64,000 bases of DNA from Bacteroidota bacterium (GTDB lineage Bacteria > Bacteroidota > Bacteroidia > Chitinophagales > Chitinophagaceae). The stretch spans positions 62,001 to 126,000 of the forward strand of contig JAEZGI010000029.1 of the NCBI GenBank assembly GCA_023416995.1, given 5' to 3'. Position 1 is the first letter of the stretch. Each line of letters begins with the position of its first letter. The notes under the pieces were generated by a model. That model was not told where the DNA came from. It ran no database searches and was given only the letters and a program-made list of their open reading frames with translations. The translations under genes and the position numbers were made by a program. This document shows positions 57,601 to 64,000 of this stretch, one piece after another.

Positions 57601-59351
57601 TTATGGTTTCTGACGGGGAAACTATAAAAATATTTAGTGTCAACAATTTTCAACTGGAGCAGCAGTTAGAAATAAAGAAAGAGATTTATAAAATCTGCAT
57701 TTCGCCGGACGCCACTGCGCTGCTTGTTGTAAGGGATGATTATTATGTCAGCCGCTATCAATTCATAAAAGGAATGTGGGTTCAAAAAGATTCTGTAGAT
57801 ACAGAAATCAATCAGTCGGTTCCGGGAGATCCTCAACAGATGCAATGTGACAGACTTCCTTCTATTGATGATATTCAGTTCTCTGCCACAGGTCATTTTT
57901 TTTCAACTACTACCTGCCTCGGAGATAGGAAAATATTTGAAACAATGGGGAGGTGCATTGATTCGGTAAACAGTGATGCGGGCCCACCTGCTAATCTTAA
58001 GTACGAAGCTGAAAATTTTGGCCCCGTCTGGGCGCATACGAAAGATATCTATCTTACCGGCGCGGGTAATATTTATCTCAATGAAATTAATGGGAACAAG
58101 GTAGTCAGAAAGAAGATATATGATGAACCAGCCATTGCAAGGTTTGGGCTGGGAGACAGTCTCCTGTTCTTTCTTACAGAGGACATGCTATTCCATAAAG
58201 CGACTGTTAATGGCACTATCACCACTTCATTTCCTTTAAAACTGCAGCCTAACCTTATTGAAGACATCGAAATTGGAAGCCAGAATAAAATTATCATCAA
58301 AAACTCCAATAACTCGCTCCAGTTATTTACTGCCGACGGCCGGGAAACTGGCAACCTCCGAACGCAAAATGAGAATGAGCCCTTTTTTGAGGGCAGTAAT
58401 AACTTTGCATTTTCTAAAGATAATAGATACTATGCAGCCTGTGATAACGACTACACGCTCTACGTATGGGATATTACACGCACCCAGCTTCTGTCACAAT
58501 TTGAAGTGCCTTACGGAAGCCATTCGTTCCTGCTCGGCGGTGCTTTAAATATAATTGTAACAGACGACAGAAAAACGGAACTACTTGTCAATAATGAACC
58601 CAGAGTTGCAATTTCAAAAAAGTGCAGCCAGCAATTTGCCTACAATCAAGAAACTTATCCCAGCTCCGCTGACGGGTCCATCTTCTTACTTTTCAACGAT
58701 AGTTGTGCACAGGGAGTATTTGATATCCAAACAAAAAGACTCTATAAAACGAATTCCTGGCTTCGAATTTCGACAGGCTATATGAATTCCAGTGCAGATA
58801 CGATTCTTCTTATTGACGAAAAAGGAAAAACGTCCTGGTGGAAATTTAATCACGATATTCCTGTTCGTATACAACCAACAAAAAATGTTGCTATTGACTC
58901 ATCTGCCAGTCCGAAATATAAGGAAATACTTCATGATGATTTTGGTACCACATTCGATACCTTAATCCTAAGTGTAAACAACACGCAGAAAATATTACGT
59001 TTCAAATTTCCTGGTTCGCCGATCAATCGATTTATCGTTTCTCCAACCGGAAAAGAGTTTTTAATTGATTTAACACATAATGGCCAATCCCGATTTAAAT
59101 TATTTAATGAGCAAGGAAAAGAGATAAAAGAATTTAACGCCGATCGGAATGCTAGCCTTTCTAATAACAGGTACTTTACCATGGAATTTTCTCCGGATGG
59201 CCAGCGAATAATGAACGATGCTTCACCTTTTATAGAAACTTACTTTTCTCTGCAGGGTATGAAAAACTTCCTGAGAAATAATCAGCCAATTATACACGAC
59301 ACTGTTTCCTGGGGTCCTACATTTTACATTGGTCCAGACAATCGCGAGTAA
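54696..59351 (+). CDS. Caspase - nSTAND1 NTPase - transmembrane - beta-propeller protein
   Basis: 1551 residues, last gene of the operon. Residues about 10-270: caspase with H102 in YFACHG and the D.C..G motif LILDCCYAG (C154 as nucleophile, C153 beside it). From 314 (NPYKGLAAYTREDNTIFYGR) an nSTAND1 NTPase: Walker A GPSGIGKSS at 364-372 (K370) and Walker B VIVLIDQFEELI with D421. A helical region with EPSHDALLRSWITL, typical of nSTAND1 ends, precedes a single hydrophobic segment at about 790-812 (WSIGIAASLIMALGIFGWW), probably a membrane span. The last ~700 residues look like a degenerate beta-propeller without clear WD40 motifs. If the TM is real, the propeller and the caspase-NTPase lie on opposite membrane faces, which would suit an envelope damage sensor. 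Length and order fit STAND-type death effectors. Confidence 0.92.
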   Translation: MNQISVADFFSSSKAYFIAVDTYNSPAVPDLQTPVHDVKALSAVLLKHHGFGIEPVVHKADVDRDSCIPNPLLNPGSGQLLQFLRSIVADKDDRLLIYFACHGIAMDSEGDPEGYILAADASPGQWDSFIKMSEVLRILQNLTCKHLLLILDCCYAGAFRWAGTTRGMGAEVPKTIYYEKLQQYTGNKAWQVLTSAAHDQKAIDALRLGRREPNSASMLSPFAELMVKALQTGDADSSFAMEPDGLITATELSYYLQESIFENLFKRKIDADKRQLPMLFPVINAAAGLVGKGEFLFQNPSIQQLALPSKSNTNPYKGLAAYTREDNTIFYGRQRVLTGWIDGKTDNIGLIPASRLFPLIILTGPSGIGKSSLAKAGLLAYYSGKSEIALREMRPGKTPWTSNKSTIDEIRKLEKVIVLIDQFEELITICKSADERDQFEEAVLELLNRKSIIITIRSDFENQFKDSKLFRIRTERNRIVHHIRFMLRGGGVAPITANGGKHSGFGQLTAADKIIRYRFIVPPFHRDEIEEIVIQPAAQELLEIKPADNRAHAAEKFVDRIVDDAFQNSGSLPLLSLALSELWEKREDNNLLEQAYDDFGGITGILDRKANEEYNRLNGQPEDQLLFKQLIFRMISFEGGRISKRRVYTALNGTPTDGHRVDELILNTPSRTEKIKSIALHLTNARLIKPDTDESGHPFIEPSHDALLRSWITLTKWLKEKDSHTNQTGQETIVLLRSVADAVNNGVVWANDPRLQVAKQNIGVNLNQSEEQFIRDSIRKKNYNKRIRGWSIGIAASLIMALGIFGWWQAVRSAERAKRNEALYLAASAESLTPHNAFAAIANAESLAPDEPLVYDYFLRFSKNVTNYNSIPFLVIPGKGVIRSLQFDSSRKVLQVTGDYTIAEISMDNKKVTLISFPQQIRKAIYTNAATLLVLTSTTLYKCSNGIISDSIKVKNSRTMEMFTRGNKFMVSDGETIKIFSVNNFQLEQQLEIKKEIYKICISPDATALLVVRDDYYVSRYQFIKGMWVQKDSVDTEINQSVPGDPQQMQCDRLPSIDDIQFSATGHFFSTTTCLGDRKIFETMGRCIDSVNSDAGPPANLKYEAENFGPVWAHTKDIYLTGAGNIYLNEINGNKVVRKKIYDEPAIARFGLGDSLLFFLTEDMLFHKATVNGTITTSFPLKLQPNLIEDIEIGSQNKIIIKNSNNSLQLFTADGRETGNLRTQNENEPFFEGSNNFAFSKDNRYYAACDNDYTLYVWDITRTQLLSQFEVPYGSHSFLLGGALNIIVTDDRKTELLVNNEPRVAISKKCSQQFAYNQETYPSSADGSIFLLFNDSCAQGVFDIQTKRLYKTNSWLRISTGYMNSSADTILLIDEKGKTSWWKFNHDIPVRIQPTKNVAIDSSASPKYKEILHDDFGTTFDTLILSVNNTQKILRFKFPGSPINRFIVSPTGKEFLIDLTHNGQSRFKLFNEQGKEIKEFNADRNASLSNNRYFTMEFSPDGQRIMNDASPFIETYFSLQGMKNFLRNNQPIIHDTVSWGPTFYIGPDNRE

Positions 59352-59524
59352 GAACTTTTTTCGTCAATCTGTTATACCTGTTCAAAACACCTTATGGCAA
59401 GGATTTTTCCGGTCACCCAGAGTTTGTGGTATTGTCCATTGCGTGTTTGATATTGTCAACTTCGCTGGCGTTGTTTATCCGAGCATTTTCATGATTTGCG
59501 AATTCAGAAGGCCGGTAACTGGGA

Positions 59525-62500
59525 TTACGTCGATTTATAGATCAACGCTAACGATTCAGGATTTATAAAATAATTCAAATGGTCGCATGCAACTTCATGA
59601 ACGTCCGGTTTCAGACTCCAGGCTGGCGAGCCTGTTATTTCAACAATGCTTTCATCTGCCGCTGCTATATCATTCGGCTTTTTGAAAAGTAACATATCGA
59701 GCGCGTCATACACACCTTTCTTTTTCAATTTTTCTAACAGCCTATTTACCAAGCCGGCGGTTTCCTCATATTTGGGTATAATGCTGCGGGTGTTGCCGGC
59801 TATTAATGTATAAGGAACTTTAGGCATGCTGCCATTGTTCAACTTATCGTATATGCCAGTTTTTGCATCCATCTGTTGAAGTGTTATTTGCAACCCTTTC
59901 ACCAGCCGACCAATACCAGATAATACAAACATCCAGGGCTTCAAAAAGGCAGCCCCATTGATGGCGTAAGTGAGCAAGGTATCAGCAAGATCGCGGACAT
60001 CAGCCCAAGGTGAACCGTTGTTAGGAGTGCCCAGCATAATCAGCCGGTCAACTATTTCATAACCCTTTAGCTTTTCATCTTCGATCATCCAGCGGCTTAC
60101 CAACCCACCCATGGAGTGTGCGACAATAGTCAGCTGTTTTCGATCGTCCCTTTCGAAACCTGCAGCGATAAGTGCTTTTTTTAAATCTGCCGCTGTTTCT
60201 TCAATTTTGGTGCTCAGATTTTCGTAGTCAAATGCTAATACCAAATCAGACTTTTGTTCTAACCCCTTACCATCTGCGATTTTCGTTTGAATACACTTAA
60301 CCATTCCCTGCGTATCGCCGATGATACCGTGTATAAACAAAATAATACTTGTAGCTTCTTTAACTGCTGCTTTGACGGCGTCGATACCCGCTTCGTATTT
60401 CACTTCACCACCAATAGCCGTTGCAATGGCCAGACGGGGATACTTATAATCGAATCCTAATTTCTGCCCGATTACTTTCTGCAGATAAATTTTGATGGAG
60501 CCCAAAAAACTTCTCTGCGTAATGGCTGCATCGGTGTCAGTTTCTTCCGGCAAAGTATTAATTACGATATTACCCGAAGCATTTGTATAGCCGAGTGGGT
60601 AATACAAACCGGTTTCTTTATCATAGCCCACCGGTATTATGGTTTCGTCACCGGCTGATTTGGAAGCGACCGGTTCGATAATCAATGGTGCCTCCGCTGT
60701 AACCTTACCTGCGTTTTTTACATCTACCAATTCCAATACGTCCATTATCTCTCCCGACCAGGTAGCCGGGGCCAGATTGAAAGGTTGCAGATACATATTT
60801 TTGTTTGCCTGATGAGGCGGCGCAATTCCATCTGCGGAACGGGCCGTATGGGCGGAACTGGTCATGCTAATCTTTGCTTCCAATTGACCATGCTCCAGAA
60901 TTCTGATTTCACCCAACATCGTTGGCCGGCCAGGGCTCATAGCTGTGCCATCATGGGGCTTTACGATATGCAGCGTAACAGTTTCTGTTTTCCAGTCAAT
61001 TCCTGCGATTGCCCTAAAAGCGGAACCAGGGCCTTTGTCATCCGAATCTACCAGTGCTTTATTCGCATAAACAGGCAATTCAATACCGTCCTGATTTAAT
61101 ATACTGGGATCCATTTTTTCCGTTGAAACAAACAGTTTCAGATGCTCGGTAATTTCGTTATACCCCAATTCTTGGAACTTAGATTCTATCTGTAGCTTAA
61201 TGATATCACTTAGTCCAGGACCGTCTTGAAAACTAAGCCAAGCAGTATCACCTTTACCAACCTTCATGATGGGAAAGCCGTCACCGATAATACTGTAATC
61301 AAATCCCAAATAAGCACTGGCAAACCATAGGTCGCGAGTGCTATTGTTAGTAAAACTTAGCCGCAGGGCGGGCTGGCACCATTCTTCTCCGGATTTTTTA
61401 TAAAAAAAATCATGAATGCGTCCATTGGTAATTTCTTCAAAGTTCTCTTCTGAATAATGGCAGGGCCTCGTGCTTCGGTACAATTGTAGCGAGTAATCTT
61501 TAGCCGTTAGTTTTGTTTCGCTGTTTTCCAATTCCAGAAGGCTATTCCATTTGCTTACTATTTCAATCCTTTCCAGAAAAAAAACAGCTTCCGAGTCTTC
61601 AGTAACCTGGAGTGGTTTAAACACTGGCCTGTTGCTGCCGGGCAGGCTCATAAAAACACTGCCATTTTGGGCATGAAGAATATATTGCCCGGACATTTCA
61701 TTGGAAAGAGCTACATACGGGAATGGATTTTCTGAAGCTGCCTTTTCAATCAGCGCAATAGTGGCTGCAGGCATATCACCCCCAAATGAAACAAGCAACG
61801 GTCGGACCGATAGGCGTACTACGGAGGCCCGGTACGTGTTGGTGCTTTTGCTGAGTTGCGGATGACTGGCAATGGCGGAAAGATCGGCGCTGATATTGCC
61901 CGTCACGCTTGTTTCGCCAATGCCTTCGATGATAACTTTATCACCTTTGGCAACCCCCTGTAGTCTGCCTGCTTTTATGCACCAGCCATACCTGGGTTCC
62001 GAATAAATAAAATAAAGCCGGTTAGAAACACTGCCCTTGTGCGAAAGGAAAAATTTATTTTTTTGCTCGTTTTCTGCCACAAATCCGTTTATATTAATAT
62101 CAGGTTGCTGATCGCTCACCAGGTTTTTTACAAGTGCTGATGCTTTTTCTACAAGTTCTTTGTAACTGATCAAACTGCCTGCAGCATATAGAGTTTTTAA
62201 GAGCGAGTCAGTAAAAGCCCCTCTCTTCTCACCGTCAATGATTAGTTCCTTTGCAGTTTGATTTTCTCTTGAAGCGGCGATATGAATATGCCTCGCACCT
62301 TTGACGGTAACTCTTTTTTCGTCGGGTGAAATAATATACCCTCTTTCACCATCGACGGTTTCACCAAACCCATAATAATCCCGAAGAACAGACATTCGGT
62401 TGTCTGGTGACTGCATACGGTCGGTGATGCCAGAATTATCCAAAAAATCTTTGGTAATTGTCCCAGAATGGCAGCAATCGGTAATGGCAATAAAGGTTAC

Positions 62501-62914
62501 GTCCGGCTTGCTTCTGAATGTTCTCCAGATAAGGTATCCCATTTCTTTATCTATTAAATCCTTTCCCCCTTCAGTACGACTGTCTATACAAACAAAGGAT
62601 TCATTGTATCCATCTGTCTCTGTCCAGAATTCTTTCGGGGCCAGGGAATAGGAGCCATGGCCGCTGTAATAAAAAAGACAAAAATCCCCATCTTTTGCAT
62701 CATTGAAGTGATCGAAAGCGGCAATAAGATTACTTCTTGTCGGTTGTTCATCTTCATCGGTAAGTCGTCTCGTTTTTAAAACCAGATTTGAGGATAGACT
62801 GTTACAAAAAAATTCCAAGTAGTTCTGGACTGCGTTTACATCATTAATGCAACCGCTTAAAGGCTTTACAGGATAATTATTTATTCCTACTAACAGAGCA
62901 AACAGATTGGACAT
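59525..62914 (-). CDS. Caspase - alpha/beta-hydrolase fusion protein
   Basis: 1129 residues on the - strand, converging on the caspase-nSTAND1 gene with a 173 bp gap. Residues 1-300: caspase (metacaspase-like) with LFALLVGINNYP, YYSGHGSYS (H86) and ITDCCHSG (C148). A beta-rich middle (about 300-850) has a conserved-looking stretch LYFIYSEPRYGWCIKAGRLQ but no domain I can name. The C-terminal part (about 855-1129) is an alpha/beta-hydrolase: ILFIHGIIGDT (oxyanion region), nucleophile elbow AHSMGG with S934, then D1087 in AADESIV and H1112 in CDHLNYF as likely triad members; LGTPNNGSP follows the elbow as in triacylglycerol-lipase/PGAP1-like members. Inferred role: caspase self-cleavage releases or activates a lipase or esterase. 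It is 55 bp downstream of the amidase gene. Confidence 0.9.
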   Translation of the reverse strand: MSNLFALLVGINNYPVKPLSGCINDVNAVQNYLEFFCNSLSSNLVLKTRRLTDEDEQPTRSNLIAAFDHFNDAKDGDFCLFYYSGHGSYSLAPKEFWTETDGYNESFVCIDSRTEGGKDLIDKEMGYLIWRTFRSKPDVTFIAITDCCHSGTITKDFLDNSGITDRMQSPDNRMSVLRDYYGFGETVDGERGYIISPDEKRVTVKGARHIHIAASRENQTAKELIIDGEKRGAFTDSLLKTLYAAGSLISYKELVEKASALVKNLVSDQQPDININGFVAENEQKNKFFLSHKGSVSNRLYFIYSEPRYGWCIKAGRLQGVAKGDKVIIEGIGETSVTGNISADLSAIASHPQLSKSTNTYRASVVRLSVRPLLVSFGGDMPAATIALIEKAASENPFPYVALSNEMSGQYILHAQNGSVFMSLPGSNRPVFKPLQVTEDSEAVFFLERIEIVSKWNSLLELENSETKLTAKDYSLQLYRSTRPCHYSEENFEEITNGRIHDFFYKKSGEEWCQPALRLSFTNNSTRDLWFASAYLGFDYSIIGDGFPIMKVGKGDTAWLSFQDGPGLSDIIKLQIESKFQELGYNEITEHLKLFVSTEKMDPSILNQDGIELPVYANKALVDSDDKGPGSAFRAIAGIDWKTETVTLHIVKPHDGTAMSPGRPTMLGEIRILEHGQLEAKISMTSSAHTARSADGIAPPHQANKNMYLQPFNLAPATWSGEIMDVLELVDVKNAGKVTAEAPLIIEPVASKSAGDETIIPVGYDKETGLYYPLGYTNASGNIVINTLPEETDTDAAITQRSFLGSIKIYLQKVIGQKLGFDYKYPRLAIATAIGGEVKYEAGIDAVKAAVKEATSIILFIHGIIGDTQGMVKCIQTKIADGKGLEQKSDLVLAFDYENLSTKIEETAADLKKALIAAGFERDDRKQLTIVAHSMGGLVSRWMIEDEKLKGYEIVDRLIMLGTPNNGSPWADVRDLADTLLTYAINGAAFLKPWMFVLSGIGRLVKGLQITLQQMDAKTGIYDKLNNGSMPKVPYTLIAGNTRSIIPKYEETAGLVNRLLEKLKKKGVYDALDMLLFKKPNDIAAADESIVEITGSPAWSLKPDVHEVACDHLNYFINPESLALIYKST

Positions 62915-62969
62915 TGTCAGGATGTTTTTATAGCATTAATGGAAAACGGATAGCTTTAAATTCCTTTGG

Positions 62970-63653
62970 TCATTTAGACAACGATGGGTAAATTTCATCG
63001 ACATCCTGAGAGTCCTCAGGACTTTCAAATGTTGGTTCGTCAGTTTCCATATCTCTGGAGACAGTTATGGGGATACCGCTTTGCTTCGAAATTAGCGGCA
63101 AGAAATTTTGCTCGCAATTATTCACTTTATTCCCTCCAAAGAAACCGGTTCCCGGGCATGTCTTAGTATTGCCAGTGCCATTGGTCCTTCTACCAGAATC
63201 AAGATCAAACCAGTGATGGTAAATTAAAGTGTCAGTATTTAGTTCAAGTTCAAATCTTTTAAATAATTCAGACGTTACTAGTATTATTGCTTCCTTTTGA
63301 GCTTCAGTCATTGCATCTTTTCCTGAGTCGAAATCTGCTACATTTTCAATGCATATCCAACCGGTATTTCTCCCTTTTATACCAGCAGGAGTCATGTTTA
63401 AACTCCGGCCAGTGACAATAGATCCATCCTTGAAAATAGAGAAGTGTTGGGCAATGTCAGAAAAACCACGTTCACCTACATGAAAGTCCTTCATGGACTT
63501 CTGGATCTTAAAGCTATCCGAGCCGCTAGCGTAATTAGGCCGCCACGTATGATGTTGTTGTATACCAATTATCTTTCTGGTTATTGAAATACTAGAAAGC
63601 CAATTAGAAAACTCTGCGGGAGAGACTTTTGTAAAGCCAAATTTCGGTTCCAT
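62970..63653 (-). CDS. N-acetylmuramoyl-L-alanine amidase (Amidase_2/PGRP-like)
   Basis: 227 residues. Zinc-ligand pattern of the family is visible: H34 in IQQHHTW, H146 (or H147) in LIYHHWF, and C166 in KTCPG. Between them lie the family strand 'DIAQHFSIFKDGSIVTGR' and NTGWICIENVADFD. No signal peptide is visible, so a cytosolic location or export by another route is expected. The last ~45 residues are acidic and poorly ordered (ETDEPTFESPEDSQD). It is the first gene of a two-gene - strand unit with the caspase-hydrolase gene. Expected reaction: cleavage of the amide bond between MurNAc and L-Ala in peptidoglycan. Here it may act as a cell-suicide or phage-targeting effector, or as a muropeptide sensor. 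Confidence 0.88.
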   Translation of the reverse strand: MEPKFGFTKVSPAEFSNWLSSISITRKIIGIQQHHTWRPNYASGSDSFKIQKSMKDFHVGERGFSDIAQHFSIFKDGSIVTGRSLNMTPAGIKGRNTGWICIENVADFDSGKDAMTEAQKEAIILVTSELFKRFELELNTDTLIYHHWFDLDSGRRTNGTGNTKTCPGTGFFGGNKVNNCEQNFLPLISKQSGIPITVSRDMETDEPTFESPEDSQDVDEIYPSLSK

Positions 63654-64000
63654 TTTTTATTAAACTTTAAAAAAAGTAATTGTTGTCTTACATCGAAATG
63701 TGTTTAAGACTGCTCATAGATAAAACTGACACAATCAAGCTAAAAATCTCCGATAATTTCAAGTCTGTAGTTTGAACGTTTTCTGAGTAAGCTTCGTATA
63801 AAGCCCTGAGCCTTACATACTCATCTGAGTTTTTTTGGAACTTATCTGATTGCTTCTTTAATCACTCACCCTTAATTCTTTAGTTTAAATCATTGTACAA
63901 TTCTGTAGCCTCTTGAAGAGCGGCGGTAATTTCGGCTCTGCGGTCATAAGAGCCATGAAAATTTTTTCAGCATTGCCGCGGATGCAAGAGTGTGAGAAAA
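63654..64000. other. Right-edge region, no supported gene
   Basis: About 350 bp upstream of the amidase gene, AT-rich, likely holding its promoter. Near the edge a - strand frame ends with AEITAALQEATELYNDLN then a stop at about 63887; it looks like a real C-terminus but an in-frame stop interrupts it at about 63967, so it may be a frameshifted or truncated gene. On the + strand an ATG at 63954 opens a frame that runs off the window. Neither can be judged from this sequence. Confidence 0.35.

Noticed and set aside
1..64000. CRISPR arrays, tRNA/rRNA genes, insertion sequences
   Set aside because: None was seen: no regularly spaced DNA repeats, no tRNA-like cloverleaf, no transposase-like reading frame.

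Overview
The window is from a Bacteroidota chromosome, most likely a Chitinophaga-like gliding bacterium. Three things point there: a secreted protein (19337-22585) with a Por/type IX secretion C-terminal sorting domain and a DUF7619-like module, weak or absent Shine-Dalgarno sequences in front of most genes, and a Bacteroidota-style extracellular contractile injection system (eCIS) locus. Species cannot be assigned from the sequence alone.

Region 1 (1-17568, + strand) is the distal half of an eCIS operon. It opens inside a baseplate-like giant gene that runs off the left edge. Then come the CIS tape-measure-type protein, two eCIS-core (DUF4157) cargo proteins, a ParA ATPase, a third DUF4157 cargo, a small protein and the eCIS AAA+ ATPase. 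Gaps are 1-58 bp. The three cargos share a leader and DUF4157 but carry different tails: an unassigned toxin-like tail, a deaminase-like domain plus a C2-like domain, and a zinc metallopeptidase plus LysM. Sheath, tube and remaining baseplate genes should lie left of the window.

Region 2 (17503-22585, - strand) holds ordinary chromosomal genes: a YihY/BrkB membrane protein and the secreted T9SS protein, separated by non-coding or decayed sequence.

Region 3 (23056-43116, - strand) is a three-gene operon: a peptidoglycan-binding/lysozyme-like protein (340 aa), then two giant proteins of 3638 and 2698 aa that I do not recognise. They are beta-rich and lack visible signal peptides; the second carries an OmpA-like domain in its middle. 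A 1.17 kb AT-rich gap separates this operon from region 4.

Region 4 (44291-59351, + strand) is a tightly packed seven-gene operon: subtilisin-like protease, caspase with a dead STAND-like tail, MoxR AAA+ ATPase, vWA protein, a helical module fused to a caspase fold that has lost its cysteine, a peptidoglycan-binding-like/coiled-coil/double pYEATS protein, and a caspase-nSTAND1-TM-propeller protein. The MoxR-vWA-partner core matches the logic of the 'ternary' NTP-dependent conflict systems described by the Aravind group. Here it is combined with several proteases, which suggests a threshold-controlled proteolytic suicide or defence cascade.

Region 5 (59525-63653, - strand) converges on region 4 and encodes a PGRP/amidase-2-like amidase followed by a caspase fused to an alpha/beta-hydrolase, probably part of the same functional island. 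The rightmost 350 bp hold no supported gene.
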